64,000 nt of DNA. It comes from Candidatus Poribacteria bacterium. Its GTDB lineage: Bacteria > Poribacteria > WGA-4E > WGA-3G. Positions 36,853-45,823 of the stretch are shown piece after piece. The stretch lies in the NCBI GenBank assembly GCA_026706025.1, contig JAPOZO010000010.1, positions 52,702-116,701 on the forward strand. Direction: 5' to 3'. The position numbers were made by a program, and so were the translations under genes. Position 1 is the first letter of the stretch; the number at the start of each line of letters is the position of its first letter. The notes below the pieces were generated by a model. The model saw nothing but the letters and a program-made list of their open reading frames with translations. It did no database searches and was not told the DNA's origin.

Positions 36853-37860
36853 ATGAACCAACACCTTCAAACCACACTTTTAGGGTTTTCTATCTCGCTC
36901 CTGCTATTGGGGCCAGTGGTGAGTGCTGACACCCAAACACCCCAAAATGCTGATATCGAATATAAAAGGTATCCTGATGCGCCAATTGACCCTGAGGGAC
37001 AGAGGTATCACCGTTTTTTGCAGTTCCCCGCACCGCAAGGTGCCTCTTATAATACTCGCATGAAAGCCACAGCAAATGTTGATAACACACCCGGAAAAGA
37101 GACGATTGTTCTGATGGTGGCTGAGGCGGGAGAGGAATGGCGCGATTGGTGCCAAGCGTTTCTCCTCATTGTTGGGTCTGAGACCGAGGGAGCTGTGCCG
37201 AAGAAAAAAGAACTTTTCAAACTTTTTGGTACAGGTTCTTATGATTTTGATGTTCCAGGGAAAACCGTTGGCGTTTATAGGGCACCTTTCTTCTCTCAGA
37301 CGATGCAGAGAGGCGGGTCTTGGGGTTTCAAGGGTGTCTCCTTTGAACTCATAGATTTGACGGGTGATGGTGTTTTAGACATCTGGGTGGAACATGCCTA
37401 CGGTGTGGCTGTGATTTCTTTCCAGAACGGTGAGTTCAAGAAAGTCTGCAGCGGTTATAGTTCTACCCGCAGTGAGAACCCTGTAGAGTACGTTGACTGG
37501 GATAATGATGGCATCTATGAAATCAAAATCCCCGATTGCATATCTATGGATGGTGCGCCTGGCGCAGCATACCTGCAATGGATGAGTTTCTTCGAGTGGG
37601 ATGGTGCCACATACATCTTGAATAACGAAAGATTCTATACTGAGAATCACGATTTCTTCATTGGGTTATTGGAGCAGTATAATTTTTGGCAGCGTTATGC
37701 AATACAAGAGGTATACCATTTCTATATCGGGTTGGTACACTACTATCGCAGCAACGCAGTAATGGCGCGAGCGTATCTACAATGGGTCGTCGAACATGCC
37801 GAGGATGAAAATTACATTCAAGCCGCTGAATCGCTGTTGAAAAAACTGCCACCCCGCTGA
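36853..37860 (+). CDS. exported hypothetical protein, pair member 2
   Basis: The 335-residue paralogue of 35790-36803 has a signal peptide (TTLLGFSISLLLLGPVVSA). It keeps the calcium-loop-like LIDLTGDGVLDIWVEHAYGV and VDWDNDGIYEIKIPD blocks and the C-terminal YYRSNAVMARAYLQWVVEHA helices. TGGAGACAAAAT before ATG gives a ribosome site with 7-nt spacing. Aromatic residues WDGATYILNNERFY and WNGTAYILNNRRFY align between the pair. The pair lies directly before the sigma-LRR gene. Confidence 0.75.
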   Translation: MNQHLQTTLLGFSISLLLLGPVVSADTQTPQNADIEYKRYPDAPIDPEGQRYHRFLQFPAPQGASYNTRMKATANVDNTPGKETIVLMVAEAGEEWRDWCQAFLLIVGSETEGAVPKKKELFKLFGTGSYDFDVPGKTVGVYRAPFFSQTMQRGGSWGFKGVSFELIDLTGDGVLDIWVEHAYGVAVISFQNGEFKKVCSGYSSTRSENPVEYVDWDNDGIYEIKIPDCISMDGAPGAAYLQWMSFFEWDGATYILNNERFYTENHDFFIGLLEQYNFWQRYAIQEVYHFYIGLVHYYRSNAVMARAYLQWVVEHAEDENYIQAAESLLKKLPPR

Positions 37861-37970
37861 AAACAGATACACCGAATCGGAGACAAAACATCCTGTCTGC
37901 GTAGGTGCTACTTAATTTTTTTTTATATTATGCACGTTTTTGGGAATAAAATGTGTCTTTAAGAAATATC

Positions 37971-37987
37971 ATTAGCGGACCGCTAAT
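37971..37987. promoter_or_regulatory. 17-bp palindrome upstream of the sigma-LRR gene
   Basis: ATTAGCGG-A-CCGCTAAT is a perfect palindrome with 8-bp arms, 93 nt before the start codon. It could be an operator for a dimeric regulator. A TGCACGTTTT...ATGTGTCTTTAA string just upstream (37931-37962) resembles one at 26477-26511. Confidence 0.5.
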
Positions 37988-38079
37988 AAGTAAGTTTCGG
38001 AAAAACTGAAAGGCGTGTTCTATCCAAGAAGTAACGGATAGGCAAGAGACCCCAAATCCATTCATCATGGAGCACGACA

Positions 38080-40980
38080 ATGATAGAAGAAGATGTTCAA
38101 CTCATCCACAGAATTTTGTCGGGCGATGAGGCAGCTTTCACTGCTTTGGTCCGAAAATATCAGAAAAGTGTACATGCTTTGGCGTGGCGGAAGATCGGTG
38201 ATTTCCACTATGCTGAAGAGATTACGCAAGACATTTTCCTCCAAGTCTATAACAAACTTTCAACGCTTAAGGATCCGCGCCAATTCGCTGGCTGGCTTTA
38301 TGTTATGACAAGTCGGCACTGTAGCAACTGGCGGCGCAACAATAAAGCAAGGCTACAATTGCTGGAGACGATCGCTATGGACGCAGTTGATAAATCTGCA
38401 TACGCGCGTTATATATCAGAGCAACGCGAAGCTGAATCTGTTGAAAACCGCCAGAAGCTTGTCAAGAGATTGATTGATAAACTTCCTGAGAGCGAACGTA
38501 CTGTCATGACGCTCTACTATCTCGGTGAAATGACGACGCGAGAGATTAGCAGATTTCTGGGTGTCTCTGTGCATACAATTACCAGCCGCCTGCAGCGGGC
38601 ACGACGACGTTTACAGCAGGACGAGACACTCTTGATACAAGAAATGCTCGGGAGTTTCCGACTCTCTGTCGACCTCGCAGAAACCATCACGCAGAAAATT
38701 GCCGATATGAAACCGGTCGCGTCGCCCCCTACAAAATCCCCTATTCCGTGGCTCGCCGTCGGCGTGGCTGCAATTTTGGTGGTGCTGATGCTAGGACTTA
38801 GCAACAAATACCTCATACGGTTTCAGCAACCGTATAGTTTTGAGGCAGCATCGGAACCGACCATCGAAATCATTGAAGCACCCATTGTCCTTGACACTGA
38901 CGCAAAACCGGCACTTCACTCTCAAGTCGGACGCGCTATCATGACCCATAAGACCAATAGTCCCGGATTACAAGATTCCGAAACAGTTTCAGCACCAGGT
39001 GCACAGGTGCATCCAGAGAAGACCGTCTCATGGATGCCCGACCCAGCATTACGTGCCGCCATTCGGGAGGAACTCGCACTTCCGGCAGCCGTGCCCTTAA
39101 CGCAGGAGATGCTGCTGGTGCTGCAGCGTCTACACGCCGGTGAAAAAGGTATCACTGATTTAAAGGGCTTGGAATTTGCCCAAAATTTAGTGGATTTACA
39201 TTTAGGCGATGAGGGTAACGCTATCATCAACTTAAAACCCCTCGCTACGCTCACCAACCTGACCTATCTCAATGTAGGCGGTAACCAAGTCACAGACCTG
39301 AGACCGCTCGCGAACCTGACGCATTTAACCGGGCTTAGCCTCTGGAATAACCAAGTAAACGATATATCTCCACTCGCTTCCTTGACTGCGCTTACTTACC
39401 TGAATTTGGCTGACAATTACGTAGACGATCTCAGTCCACTCGCGAATCTGGTAAACTTAAAAAAATTAGACCTTTTTGACAACAATTTGCAAAATGTGGT
39501 GCCGCTCGCAGACTTGAGAAACCTAAACCATCTGATCCTTACGGAAAACCATATTAGAGACTTTAGTCCGCTTATAGGGCTGACGCATCTACAAATATTG
39601 TGGATCAAGGGGAATCCGATAAAGGACCTGCGCCCACTCTCTGAACTGCATCTTACGGATCTGAAATACGATGGTGTAGCAAATCACGCAACACGAACGC
39701 AGCCTTCTGAGGCATGGATGCCAGATCCAGTATTGCGCGCCGTAGTTCGAGGCGAACTCGGACTCCTACCGGAGATCCCATTAACGAAAGAAGAGATGTT
39801 AAGGTTGGACTCCCTTGATGTGCACGGCAAAGGTGTCTTTGATATTACCGGTTTAGCGTTTGCCACGAATCTCAGAGATCTGCGCTTGAGTCGGAATCCA
39901 ATCACAGATTTACGTCCGCTCGCAAACTTAACGAAACTTAAAGACTTACATATCGGAGATATCTCGCTCCCTATGGCGAACCTTGAACTCCATCCGCTGG
40001 CGAATTTAACGAACTTAGAGAGGCTCCTTTTGCACAGAAGCGGCGTTTTGGACCTAACACCGCTTTCGGGATTGACAAAACTGCGGACATTATCTATTGA
40101 AGGGAATCCAATCACAGATTTGCGACCCCTCTACAGATTGAATCTGAGGGAACTCGACGCGAGTCACTGTCCGCTAATAGACCTGCATCAGCTCGCGCGT
40201 CTCACCAGTTTAGAATATATCTGTCTGGAATACAGCGGTATTTCGGATATCCGTCCGCTTTCCGCGTTAACGAACCTACACATCTTGGATATTAGATATA
40301 ACGCCATTGAAGACATCCATCCACTTTCTGGGTTAACTGCGCTGCGAACTTTGTGGGTACAGGGGAATCCGATCACAGATTTTACACCGATCCCGAAACT
40401 GAATCTCACGGACTTCAAATATGATGCTATCCAACAGATGGCGCAACAAACTAACTCTGCTGAAGTGTGGATGCCAGATGCTGCGTTGCGCATTGCCGTC
40501 CGCGGTGAGATTGGACTCCTACCGAATATGCCGCTTACCAAAGAGAAGATGCTACAACTGCAGGAACTCAATATCTCCGACAAAGGTATCCATAACATCC
40601 GCGGCTTAGAGTTTGCGACGAACCTCAGAGAACTTAACCTGAGTCGAAATTCGATAACAGACCTATACCCCCTGACGACTTTGATGAACCTTAAAGTCTT
40701 GAATATTTCGGGATTGATGCCCAACACACCAAATCTTGACCTACACGCACTGACGAACCTCATCAACTTGGAACGACTTTGGCTGGCGAATAGTAAGGTT
40801 TCGGATGTCCGTCCGCTTGCTGCGTTGAAGAGGCTTCGTATTTTGGATATTAGCGGCAACGCCATTGGAGACATCAGCCCCCTGGCAGGGTTAGTCGCGT
40901 TGCGGACATTGCAGGTTCAAGGGAATCCGATAACAGACTTCACACCGCTCATTGAATTGAACCTTATAGATCCAAGGTAG
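38080..40980 (+). CDS. ECF sigma factor fused to a membrane anchor and LRR domain
   Basis: The 966-residue protein begins as a complete ECF sigma factor. Region 2 is at residues about 15-85 (YAEEITQDIFLQVYNKLSTL, FAGWLYVMTSRHCSNWRR). Region 4 is at about 125-180 (KLPESERTVMTLYYLGEMTT, then SRFLGVSVHTITSRLQRARR). A single membrane segment follows at about 223-240 (PWLAVGVAAILVVLMLGLS). The rest is at least three repeats of a module starting WMPDPALRAAIREEL, each with internalin-type LRRs (LTNLTYLNVGGNQVTDLRPL). The sigma part should face the cytoplasm and the LRRs the outside. GGAG 7 nt before ATG supports the start. No anti-sigma gene adjoins it, so the fusion itself may be the regulator. Confidence 0.88.
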   Translation: MIEEDVQLIHRILSGDEAAFTALVRKYQKSVHALAWRKIGDFHYAEEITQDIFLQVYNKLSTLKDPRQFAGWLYVMTSRHCSNWRRNNKARLQLLETIAMDAVDKSAYARYISEQREAESVENRQKLVKRLIDKLPESERTVMTLYYLGEMTTREISRFLGVSVHTITSRLQRARRRLQQDETLLIQEMLGSFRLSVDLAETITQKIADMKPVASPPTKSPIPWLAVGVAAILVVLMLGLSNKYLIRFQQPYSFEAASEPTIEIIEAPIVLDTDAKPALHSQVGRAIMTHKTNSPGLQDSETVSAPGAQVHPEKTVSWMPDPALRAAIREELALPAAVPLTQEMLLVLQRLHAGEKGITDLKGLEFAQNLVDLHLGDEGNAIINLKPLATLTNLTYLNVGGNQVTDLRPLANLTHLTGLSLWNNQVNDISPLASLTALTYLNLADNYVDDLSPLANLVNLKKLDLFDNNLQNVVPLADLRNLNHLILTENHIRDFSPLIGLTHLQILWIKGNPIKDLRPLSELHLTDLKYDGVANHATRTQPSEAWMPDPVLRAVVRGELGLLPEIPLTKEEMLRLDSLDVHGKGVFDITGLAFATNLRDLRLSRNPITDLRPLANLTKLKDLHIGDISLPMANLELHPLANLTNLERLLLHRSGVLDLTPLSGLTKLRTLSIEGNPITDLRPLYRLNLRELDASHCPLIDLHQLARLTSLEYICLEYSGISDIRPLSALTNLHILDIRYNAIEDIHPLSGLTALRTLWVQGNPITDFTPIPKLNLTDFKYDAIQQMAQQTNSAEVWMPDAALRIAVRGEIGLLPNMPLTKEKMLQLQELNISDKGIHNIRGLEFATNLRELNLSRNSITDLYPLTTLMNLKVLNISGLMPNTPNLDLHALTNLINLERLWLANSKVSDVRPLAALKRLRILDISGNAIGDISPLAGLVALRTLQVQGNPITDFTPLIELNLIDPR

Positions 40981-40998
40981 AATGCAGGGTGCTGGCAC

Positions 40999-41031
40999 TT
41001 GGTGATTGTTGCGAACGCATTTAATCAATAA
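40999..41031 (+). pseudogene. remnant of a dockerin C-terminus
   Basis: After the sigma-LRR stop, the 10 codons from TTG 40999 read LVIVANAFNQ and end in TAA at 41029. This is the last line of a type I dockerin, as in the intact gene 41493-43493 (LVIVANAFGD). No start or rest of the domain is present, so a dockerin gene was deleted or replaced here. Confidence 0.7.
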
Positions 41032-41487
41032 CAAAAATAGGAGACCATAAGTGTCAATTTAGCGGTCCTCCATGCCCGGTAGGTTCGGTTTGATGAAGTT
41101 TAAGAAAATAAATCGGTAATTCTAATTTTCCCCATGCCCGGTAGGTTCGGTTTCCTAACCGAACCGGGCTTCCCTAAAAATTACCGAATTAATAAATTAA
41201 TCTTCATCAACCGAACCATAGGTGTCAATTTAAAAAAACAACCCTCGCGGTCCCCAGGCCGGTAGGTTCGGTTTGCAACCGAACCGGCTTCTACCCGGGA
41301 ACCTTGAAGACTTCACACCCCTCTTCAGTCGCGTAGCGACGGAATGTCTATAGCAGCGGTATCAAACAAGGATCCAAGCCCGTAGGGGGTTTTGCTTGGG
41401 TGTTTCTTCAACATGTTTATATCTACAGTTGACAAAATGCTGTCAAAAATCCCTAAATTGACACCTATGGATAACAAAAATAGGAGA
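41028..41487. mobile_element. composite CCATAGGTGTC-type inverted-repeat element with 17-bp flanking direct repeats
   Basis: Left end CCATAAGTGTCAATTTAG (41045-41062) and right end CTAAATTGACACCTATGG (41453-41470) are inverted repeats. The flanks are identical: ATAACAAAAATAGGAGA at 41028-41044 and 41471-41487. An internal second left end (41216, CCATAGGTGTCAATTTAA) makes it a composite of a 5' part with a long imperfect hairpin and a standard 255-bp copy. It lies within the ribosome-site region of the downstream gene, and the duplication of the AGGAGA string includes that site. Confidence 0.8.
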
Positions 41488-41492
41488 CCTAT

Positions 41493-43493
41493 ATGAAAAA
41501 GCTTAATTTCTGTGCGCTTATTTTCTTAGCGATTGGCTGTCTATTTTACGCTGGCGCAGAAGAACCGCACTGGATGCCGGATCCGAACCTGTACATGGCA
41601 ATCCGAGAAAAACTCGGGTTGCCTGATAAAGTGCCGTTGACTAAAGACAATATTAAACAGTTGACACATCTTGAAGCACAGAACAGAGAGATTCGTTCAA
41701 TACAGGGATTAGAATTCGCTGAGAATCTGGAAGTGGGTCTCAATCTTGGAGGAAATCTCATACAAGATATAACGCCGCTGCGACGCTTAACAAAATTACG
41801 TGGATTAGTTCTGCTTGGTAATCAAGTCTCAGATTTATCGCCATTAGAACCTTTAACCTCCCTTTTATATTTCAATGCAGCCCACAATCCTATAAGCGAC
41901 CTCAGAGTGCTGTCAAACCTCATCCATTTAGAAGATTTAGATTTGGCAGCTTGTCAAATCTCGGATGTAACTCCCCTTGCTGGATTGAAAAACCTAAAAA
42001 TACTAATCCTTGGCAGTAATTTGATCACAGATGTCAGTCCATTAGTAAATCTCACCGAGTTGGAAGTGTTGAATATTATAGATAATCCTATCTGGAATTT
42101 CAGTGCCTTGCAGCATTTGAATCTGACCAGATTTGCGTCTAACATGTTTTGTAAAATACCGTCTTTACCTGTTGAAGAACGTATCTTAACACGATCATTT
42201 CCATCTGTTTTTAAGGCGTGGGATAGTCTCATAATTGCAGGGTTACCTAAACATGGCGGTATAGATTATCATGATCTCGCTTTCAATCTGACTTTTGGGC
42301 TTAATTGGCACACAACTCCGAGTCAGAGCACACGCGGCTTGGCGACTCAGGTTGCGGGTAATTTAGAAGCTGCGCAAGATGAACGTGATAGGCTTCTTGC
42401 TCTAAATCCGAACATAGTCTCCCTTCAACACATCATTATTCATGGAGTTTCGCCATCAGAATTTCCACCGGACTCCGATTTTTTGCTTAGAGATGACAGA
42501 GGTGAAATAGTTTACAGTGAGATTATTAACGCGGCAATGATAAACCTTATGAATCCGAAGGTGCAGGATCATTTCATTGAACGAATTGTGAATATTGCTG
42601 AGTGTGGACTTTATGATGGCATTATGATTGACGGGTTTGCTTGGAATGCTACTGGTTTTGTCGGACGAGATGTCTATCCTCATACTAATGAAGAAATCAT
42701 CGCTGCAACAACCCGTATATTGCGTGAGGGTCGAAACCGGGTTCGGAAGGACTTTCTGATACTTGTTAATGCTGGTAGATCGAAACCAACAGCCTATGCT
42801 GAATACATTGACGGAAGTTTTATGGAACTTGGTAGAGATCATCCAGAAGGTTACACTTATCGTGAACTCATTGAAATTGAAGACATACTACTTTGGAATG
42901 AAGAAAACCTACGCTCCCCGCAGATCAATTGTTTGGAGGGTGAAGGGATTGGCACAGAACCGCCTGATAGTCCTGAGAACCGACGTTGGATGCGATTATT
43001 CACTACAATGGGATTAACACACTCTGATGGTTACGTGCTTTACAATACTGGTAAGCGAAATTACGGCGGACCTGACCATGAACATATTTGGTATGATTTC
43101 TGGGATGCCGATCTTGATCGTCCTGTCAGTGGGGCAGAAACAAAAGGGCAGCGTTACGACAACCGAGACGGCGTATTTATCCGAGAGTTCACCAACGGCT
43201 GGGCGGTCTATAATCGTAGTGGTAAGGCGCAAGAGATTAGCCTCCCGATGCAAACCACCGGTGTCGCAAGTAGTATCGCAAGCATAACACACACGCTGCC
43301 CGATTTAGATGGTGAAATCTATCTAAAACAAGCAACCCAACCTTCTGCGGATGTCAATGGCGATGGAACGGTGAACATCCTCGATTTGGTCGTTGTGGCG
43401 AATGCTTTTGGCGAAGCAGAACCCGACCTCAATAATGATGGTGTTGTCAATATCCTCGATTTGGTGATTGTCGCGAATGCATTTGGGGACTAA
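41493..43493 (+). CDS. exported LRR / putative glycosidase / dockerin protein
   Basis: The 666-residue protein has a signal peptide (FCALIFLAIGCLFYAGA). The same WMPDPNLYMAIREKLGL module plus LRRs as in the sigma fusion lies at residues about 25-215. A TIM-barrel-like region follows at about 235-610 (YDGIMIDGFAWNATGF, FLILVNAGRSKPTAYAEYI, GSFMELGRDH). It resembles the putative glycosyl hydrolase group GHL15, though the catalytic acids cannot be assigned with certainty. Two calcium-loop dockerin repeats close it (DVNGDGTVNILDLVVVA and DLNNDGVVNILDLVIVA). GGAG 6 nt before ATG. It is the only probable catalytic dockerin protein in the window. Confidence 0.82.
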   Translation: MKKLNFCALIFLAIGCLFYAGAEEPHWMPDPNLYMAIREKLGLPDKVPLTKDNIKQLTHLEAQNREIRSIQGLEFAENLEVGLNLGGNLIQDITPLRRLTKLRGLVLLGNQVSDLSPLEPLTSLLYFNAAHNPISDLRVLSNLIHLEDLDLAACQISDVTPLAGLKNLKILILGSNLITDVSPLVNLTELEVLNIIDNPIWNFSALQHLNLTRFASNMFCKIPSLPVEERILTRSFPSVFKAWDSLIIAGLPKHGGIDYHDLAFNLTFGLNWHTTPSQSTRGLATQVAGNLEAAQDERDRLLALNPNIVSLQHIIIHGVSPSEFPPDSDFLLRDDRGEIVYSEIINAAMINLMNPKVQDHFIERIVNIAECGLYDGIMIDGFAWNATGFVGRDVYPHTNEEIIAATTRILREGRNRVRKDFLILVNAGRSKPTAYAEYIDGSFMELGRDHPEGYTYRELIEIEDILLWNEENLRSPQINCLEGEGIGTEPPDSPENRRWMRLFTTMGLTHSDGYVLYNTGKRNYGGPDHEHIWYDFWDADLDRPVSGAETKGQRYDNRDGVFIREFTNGWAVYNRSGKAQEISLPMQTTGVASSIASITHTLPDLDGEIYLKQATQPSADVNGDGTVNILDLVVVANAFGEAEPDLNNDGVVNILDLVIVANAFGD

Positions 43494-43546
43494 TACAAAA
43501 CTGGACACCTCACATTGTAGACGCGCAACTTATAAGGAACAACAGC

Positions 43547-44251
43547 ATGGAACCACGATTTACAAGAAGCGAGTATTGGCTACTTGAGACTGCCGTTGAG
43601 CACGAATTAGAAATCTGTGCTCTCGTTGATAACGACCTTGAGTTACGCCTGAATAAGAAAGGGCACGGGTTAACACGCACCTCACTCGTTGAGACCTTCT
43701 ATCGACTTCTCTCCTCGGGGCTAATTTATGCCAAAAATGAGGCGACAGGTTTTATTTCTACCACTGAACAAATCGAACTGGCACTCGATGAACCGAAACG
43801 TTGGGTCGGTGTCCCCGTAGATGAGCGAAAAGGCACGTATTATGGGTTGACGCAGGAAGGCGGTGCGCAATGGGAAGCCTTCGCTGCCCCAGACTGGGAA
43901 AAATACATAACCGCGAGTTTCCAATTGGCAGACGACGGTGAATATGAAATATGGGAACTGATTTGTGGAAATAAAGATTGGCGCAAGGCTGATAAAGACT
44001 GGCACCATCCTATTCAAAATTGGCTTGAAGAGTACATCGACGCTATGTGTTTCTACAATCAAAAGGAACTATTTTTAGCGTCTATTGCGTGGGATTCTGC
44101 TACACCGTGGCAGGCAACGTACTGGAAACAACTCGATGGCGGACATAGCGTCCGTTTTCGGTGTCGAGATAAGAGCGCGGAGGGAAACGCTAAACCACCT
44201 TACCCGCCGTGGGGAAGATACTTTTATCAGGCCTGGTATGCTTGGCAATAG
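43547..44251 (+). CDS. MEPRFTRGEYW-family protein, copy 4
   Basis: The longest copy (234 residues). It has MEPRFTRSEYWLLETAVEHE, GLTRTSLVETFYRLLSSGLI, TYYGLTQEGGAQWEAFAA, then an insert of about 14 residues (NKDWRKADKDWHHPIQNWLE) absent from copies 1-3. WDSATPWQATYWKQLDGGHS and a C-terminal WQ follow. AAGGAACAAC precedes the ATG. It directly follows the dockerin gene and precedes copy 5, so the family flanks the exported LRR genes on both sides. Confidence 0.8.
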   Translation: MEPRFTRSEYWLLETAVEHELEICALVDNDLELRLNKKGHGLTRTSLVETFYRLLSSGLIYAKNEATGFISTTEQIELALDEPKRWVGVPVDERKGTYYGLTQEGGAQWEAFAAPDWEKYITASFQLADDGEYEIWELICGNKDWRKADKDWHHPIQNWLEEYIDAMCFYNQKELFLASIAWDSATPWQATYWKQLDGGHSVRFRCRDKSAEGNAKPPYPPWGRYFYQAWYAWQ

Positions 44252-44338
44252 AAAAACGGGTTAGATTTACTTGCCACCCAGGTGAAAAATAAGCAAAATG
44301 GGTTGAAAAGCGAACTTAATTTTACAAGGAATTGCAGC

Positions 44339-45016
44339 ATGGAACCACGATTTACACGCGGTGAGTATTGGCTACTTGAGACTGTCGTCGAGCACGAATG
44401 GGATATCTCCAGTCTCATTGACAGCGATCTTGAGTTACATCTGAATAAAAAAGGACACGGCTTAACGCGAGATGTACTCGTTGAGACTCTTCATCGACTC
44501 CTCTCTTCGGGACTGATTTATGCGGAAACTCGCTTCTTGTTTTCAGGGGAGGTGCTGGATTTTATTTCAACTGCCGAACAAATTGAACTGGCATTGGATG
44601 AATCCAAATCCTGGGTCGGTGTCCCTATGGAAAAACAAAAAGTCACATATTATGGACTAACGCAGGAAGGCGGTGCGCAATGGGAAGCCTTCACTGCCCC
44701 AAACTGGCAAAGATACATAATCGCGGGGTTTGGATTTTTAGACGACACTGAAGATATAATATGGGAAATGATTTGTGCAGATAAAGATTGGCTCGAAAAG
44801 TACTTTGAATCCCAGCGTTATTACGAACCAGAGACGATAGTTTTAGAGTCCGTTGCGCGGGATTATATCGCGCCTTGGCAGACGACGTACTGGAAACAAC
44901 TTGACGGTGCACATAGAATTCGATTTCGGGACCCAGACGAGAGCAAGCAGGAAACATCTCCGCCTTCGTTCCCAGATATGGGTTATTTTAATCGCCTGTG
45001 GTGTGCTTGGCGATAG
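44339..45016 (+). CDS. MEPRFTRGEYW-family protein, copy 5
   Basis: A 225-residue copy with MEPRFTRGEYWLLETVVEHE, GLTRDVLVETLHRLLSSGLI and TYYGLTQEGGAQWEAFTA. An extra stretch of about seven residues sits after GLIYAE (TRFLFSGEVLDFI). An earlier in-frame ATG at 44282 would add 19 residues, but AAGGA 8 nt before ATG 44339 and alignment to the other copies favour 44339. The downstream spacer matches the one between copies 1 and 2. Confidence 0.8.
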   Translation: MEPRFTRGEYWLLETVVEHEWDISSLIDSDLELHLNKKGHGLTRDVLVETLHRLLSSGLIYAETRFLFSGEVLDFISTAEQIELALDESKSWVGVPMEKQKVTYYGLTQEGGAQWEAFTAPNWQRYIIAGFGFLDDTEDIIWEMICADKDWLEKYFESQRYYEPETIVLESVARDYIAPWQTTYWKQLDGAHRIRFRDPDESKQETSPPSFPDMGYFNRLWCAWR

Positions 45017-45072
45017 AAAATAGATCGGATTTACTTACCCCAATGGTAAAATAAATTTTGGAGTCTTTTCAA

Positions 45073-45729
45073 ATGAAAAACCTGATATCCATAGCGAGAA
45101 AGATGAAAGATAAAATCTGTGTCCCTATTGCACTCGTTAGTATTCTCATCAGCTGCTTTTCGGTTTTCACCGGCTGTCACCCCGGCTTTGGGCATGTCAA
45201 CATCGATTCGGGGTCAAAAGTGAGGCAGCCGACGTTTTATATATCCGCGGATCCATATTTTCAAGGACGCTTGGACATTGAAACGATTATAGTTCGGAAA
45301 GCGAAACCTTCTGCTGAACTCAAAAAGGGATCGGCGTTGAAAATACCACAAGGTACTTGGAAAATCCTTTGGGAACAGAAAATACCAAATAACGCTTGGC
45401 AAACGGTTTGGAAACTGGAACACAAATCTTCTAATTTTCTCCCTTACTATTACATGAATTGTCTCTTCGGGTGGCATCCGAAGCCGCCCGTGTCTTCTCT
45501 CACTTACGGGGAAGTACCACCGGGCTACCGAGAAGAGGTGAAAGCCGTCCCTCTTGAACCTGAAGAGCTGTATAGCGTCTCAATAGATGAGTATAATTCT
45601 GCAAGATATCCAGGAACCCTGATGTTTATCATCCGTTTGAATGAGAAAGGTATTCCTGAGCGATTGGAATATCTCCCAGAAGAGTTTATCTCCTTCAATA
45701 GCGACGCATATTATTTAAGGCTCTATTAG
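45073..45729 (+). CDS. putative lipoprotein, unknown function
   Basis: The 218-residue protein has a basic start and hydrophobic segment ending in a lipobox-like FSVFTGC (residues about 19-36), so export and lipidation are likely. The rest is beta-rich with no motif I recognise. GGAG 9 nt before ATG 45073 decides the start over TTG 45058. Its upstream DNA resembles the spacers between the MEPRFTRGEYW copies (AAATTTTGG...AACCTGA), suggesting it replaced part of a former copy. Confidence 0.6.
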   Translation: MKNLISIARKMKDKICVPIALVSILISCFSVFTGCHPGFGHVNIDSGSKVRQPTFYISADPYFQGRLDIETIIVRKAKPSAELKKGSALKIPQGTWKILWEQKIPNNAWQTVWKLEHKSSNFLPYYYMNCLFGWHPKPPVSSLTYGEVPPGYREEVKAVPLEPEELYSVSIDEYNSARYPGTLMFIIRLNEKGIPERLEYLPEEFISFNSDAYYLRLY

Positions 45730-45823
45730 CGTGGATCCCGGGAAGTCATCGGCACTTTCGCTCGGGGATCGGACAGGGTGAAATAGGTATGTTTGATCGG
45801 ATCGCACTGGATCGGAGGTTCTT

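Noticed and set aside
40188..40874. 228-codon frame on the minus strand
   Set aside because: It is the shadow of the LRR repeats of the sigma fusion; its repeats only mirror those of the coding strand.
38080..40980. Two separate genes wrongly joined (sigma and LRR)
   Set aside because: The frame is continuous with a membrane segment between domains and has no internal start with a ribosome site near the junction. Rejected as an error, though related genomes should be compared.
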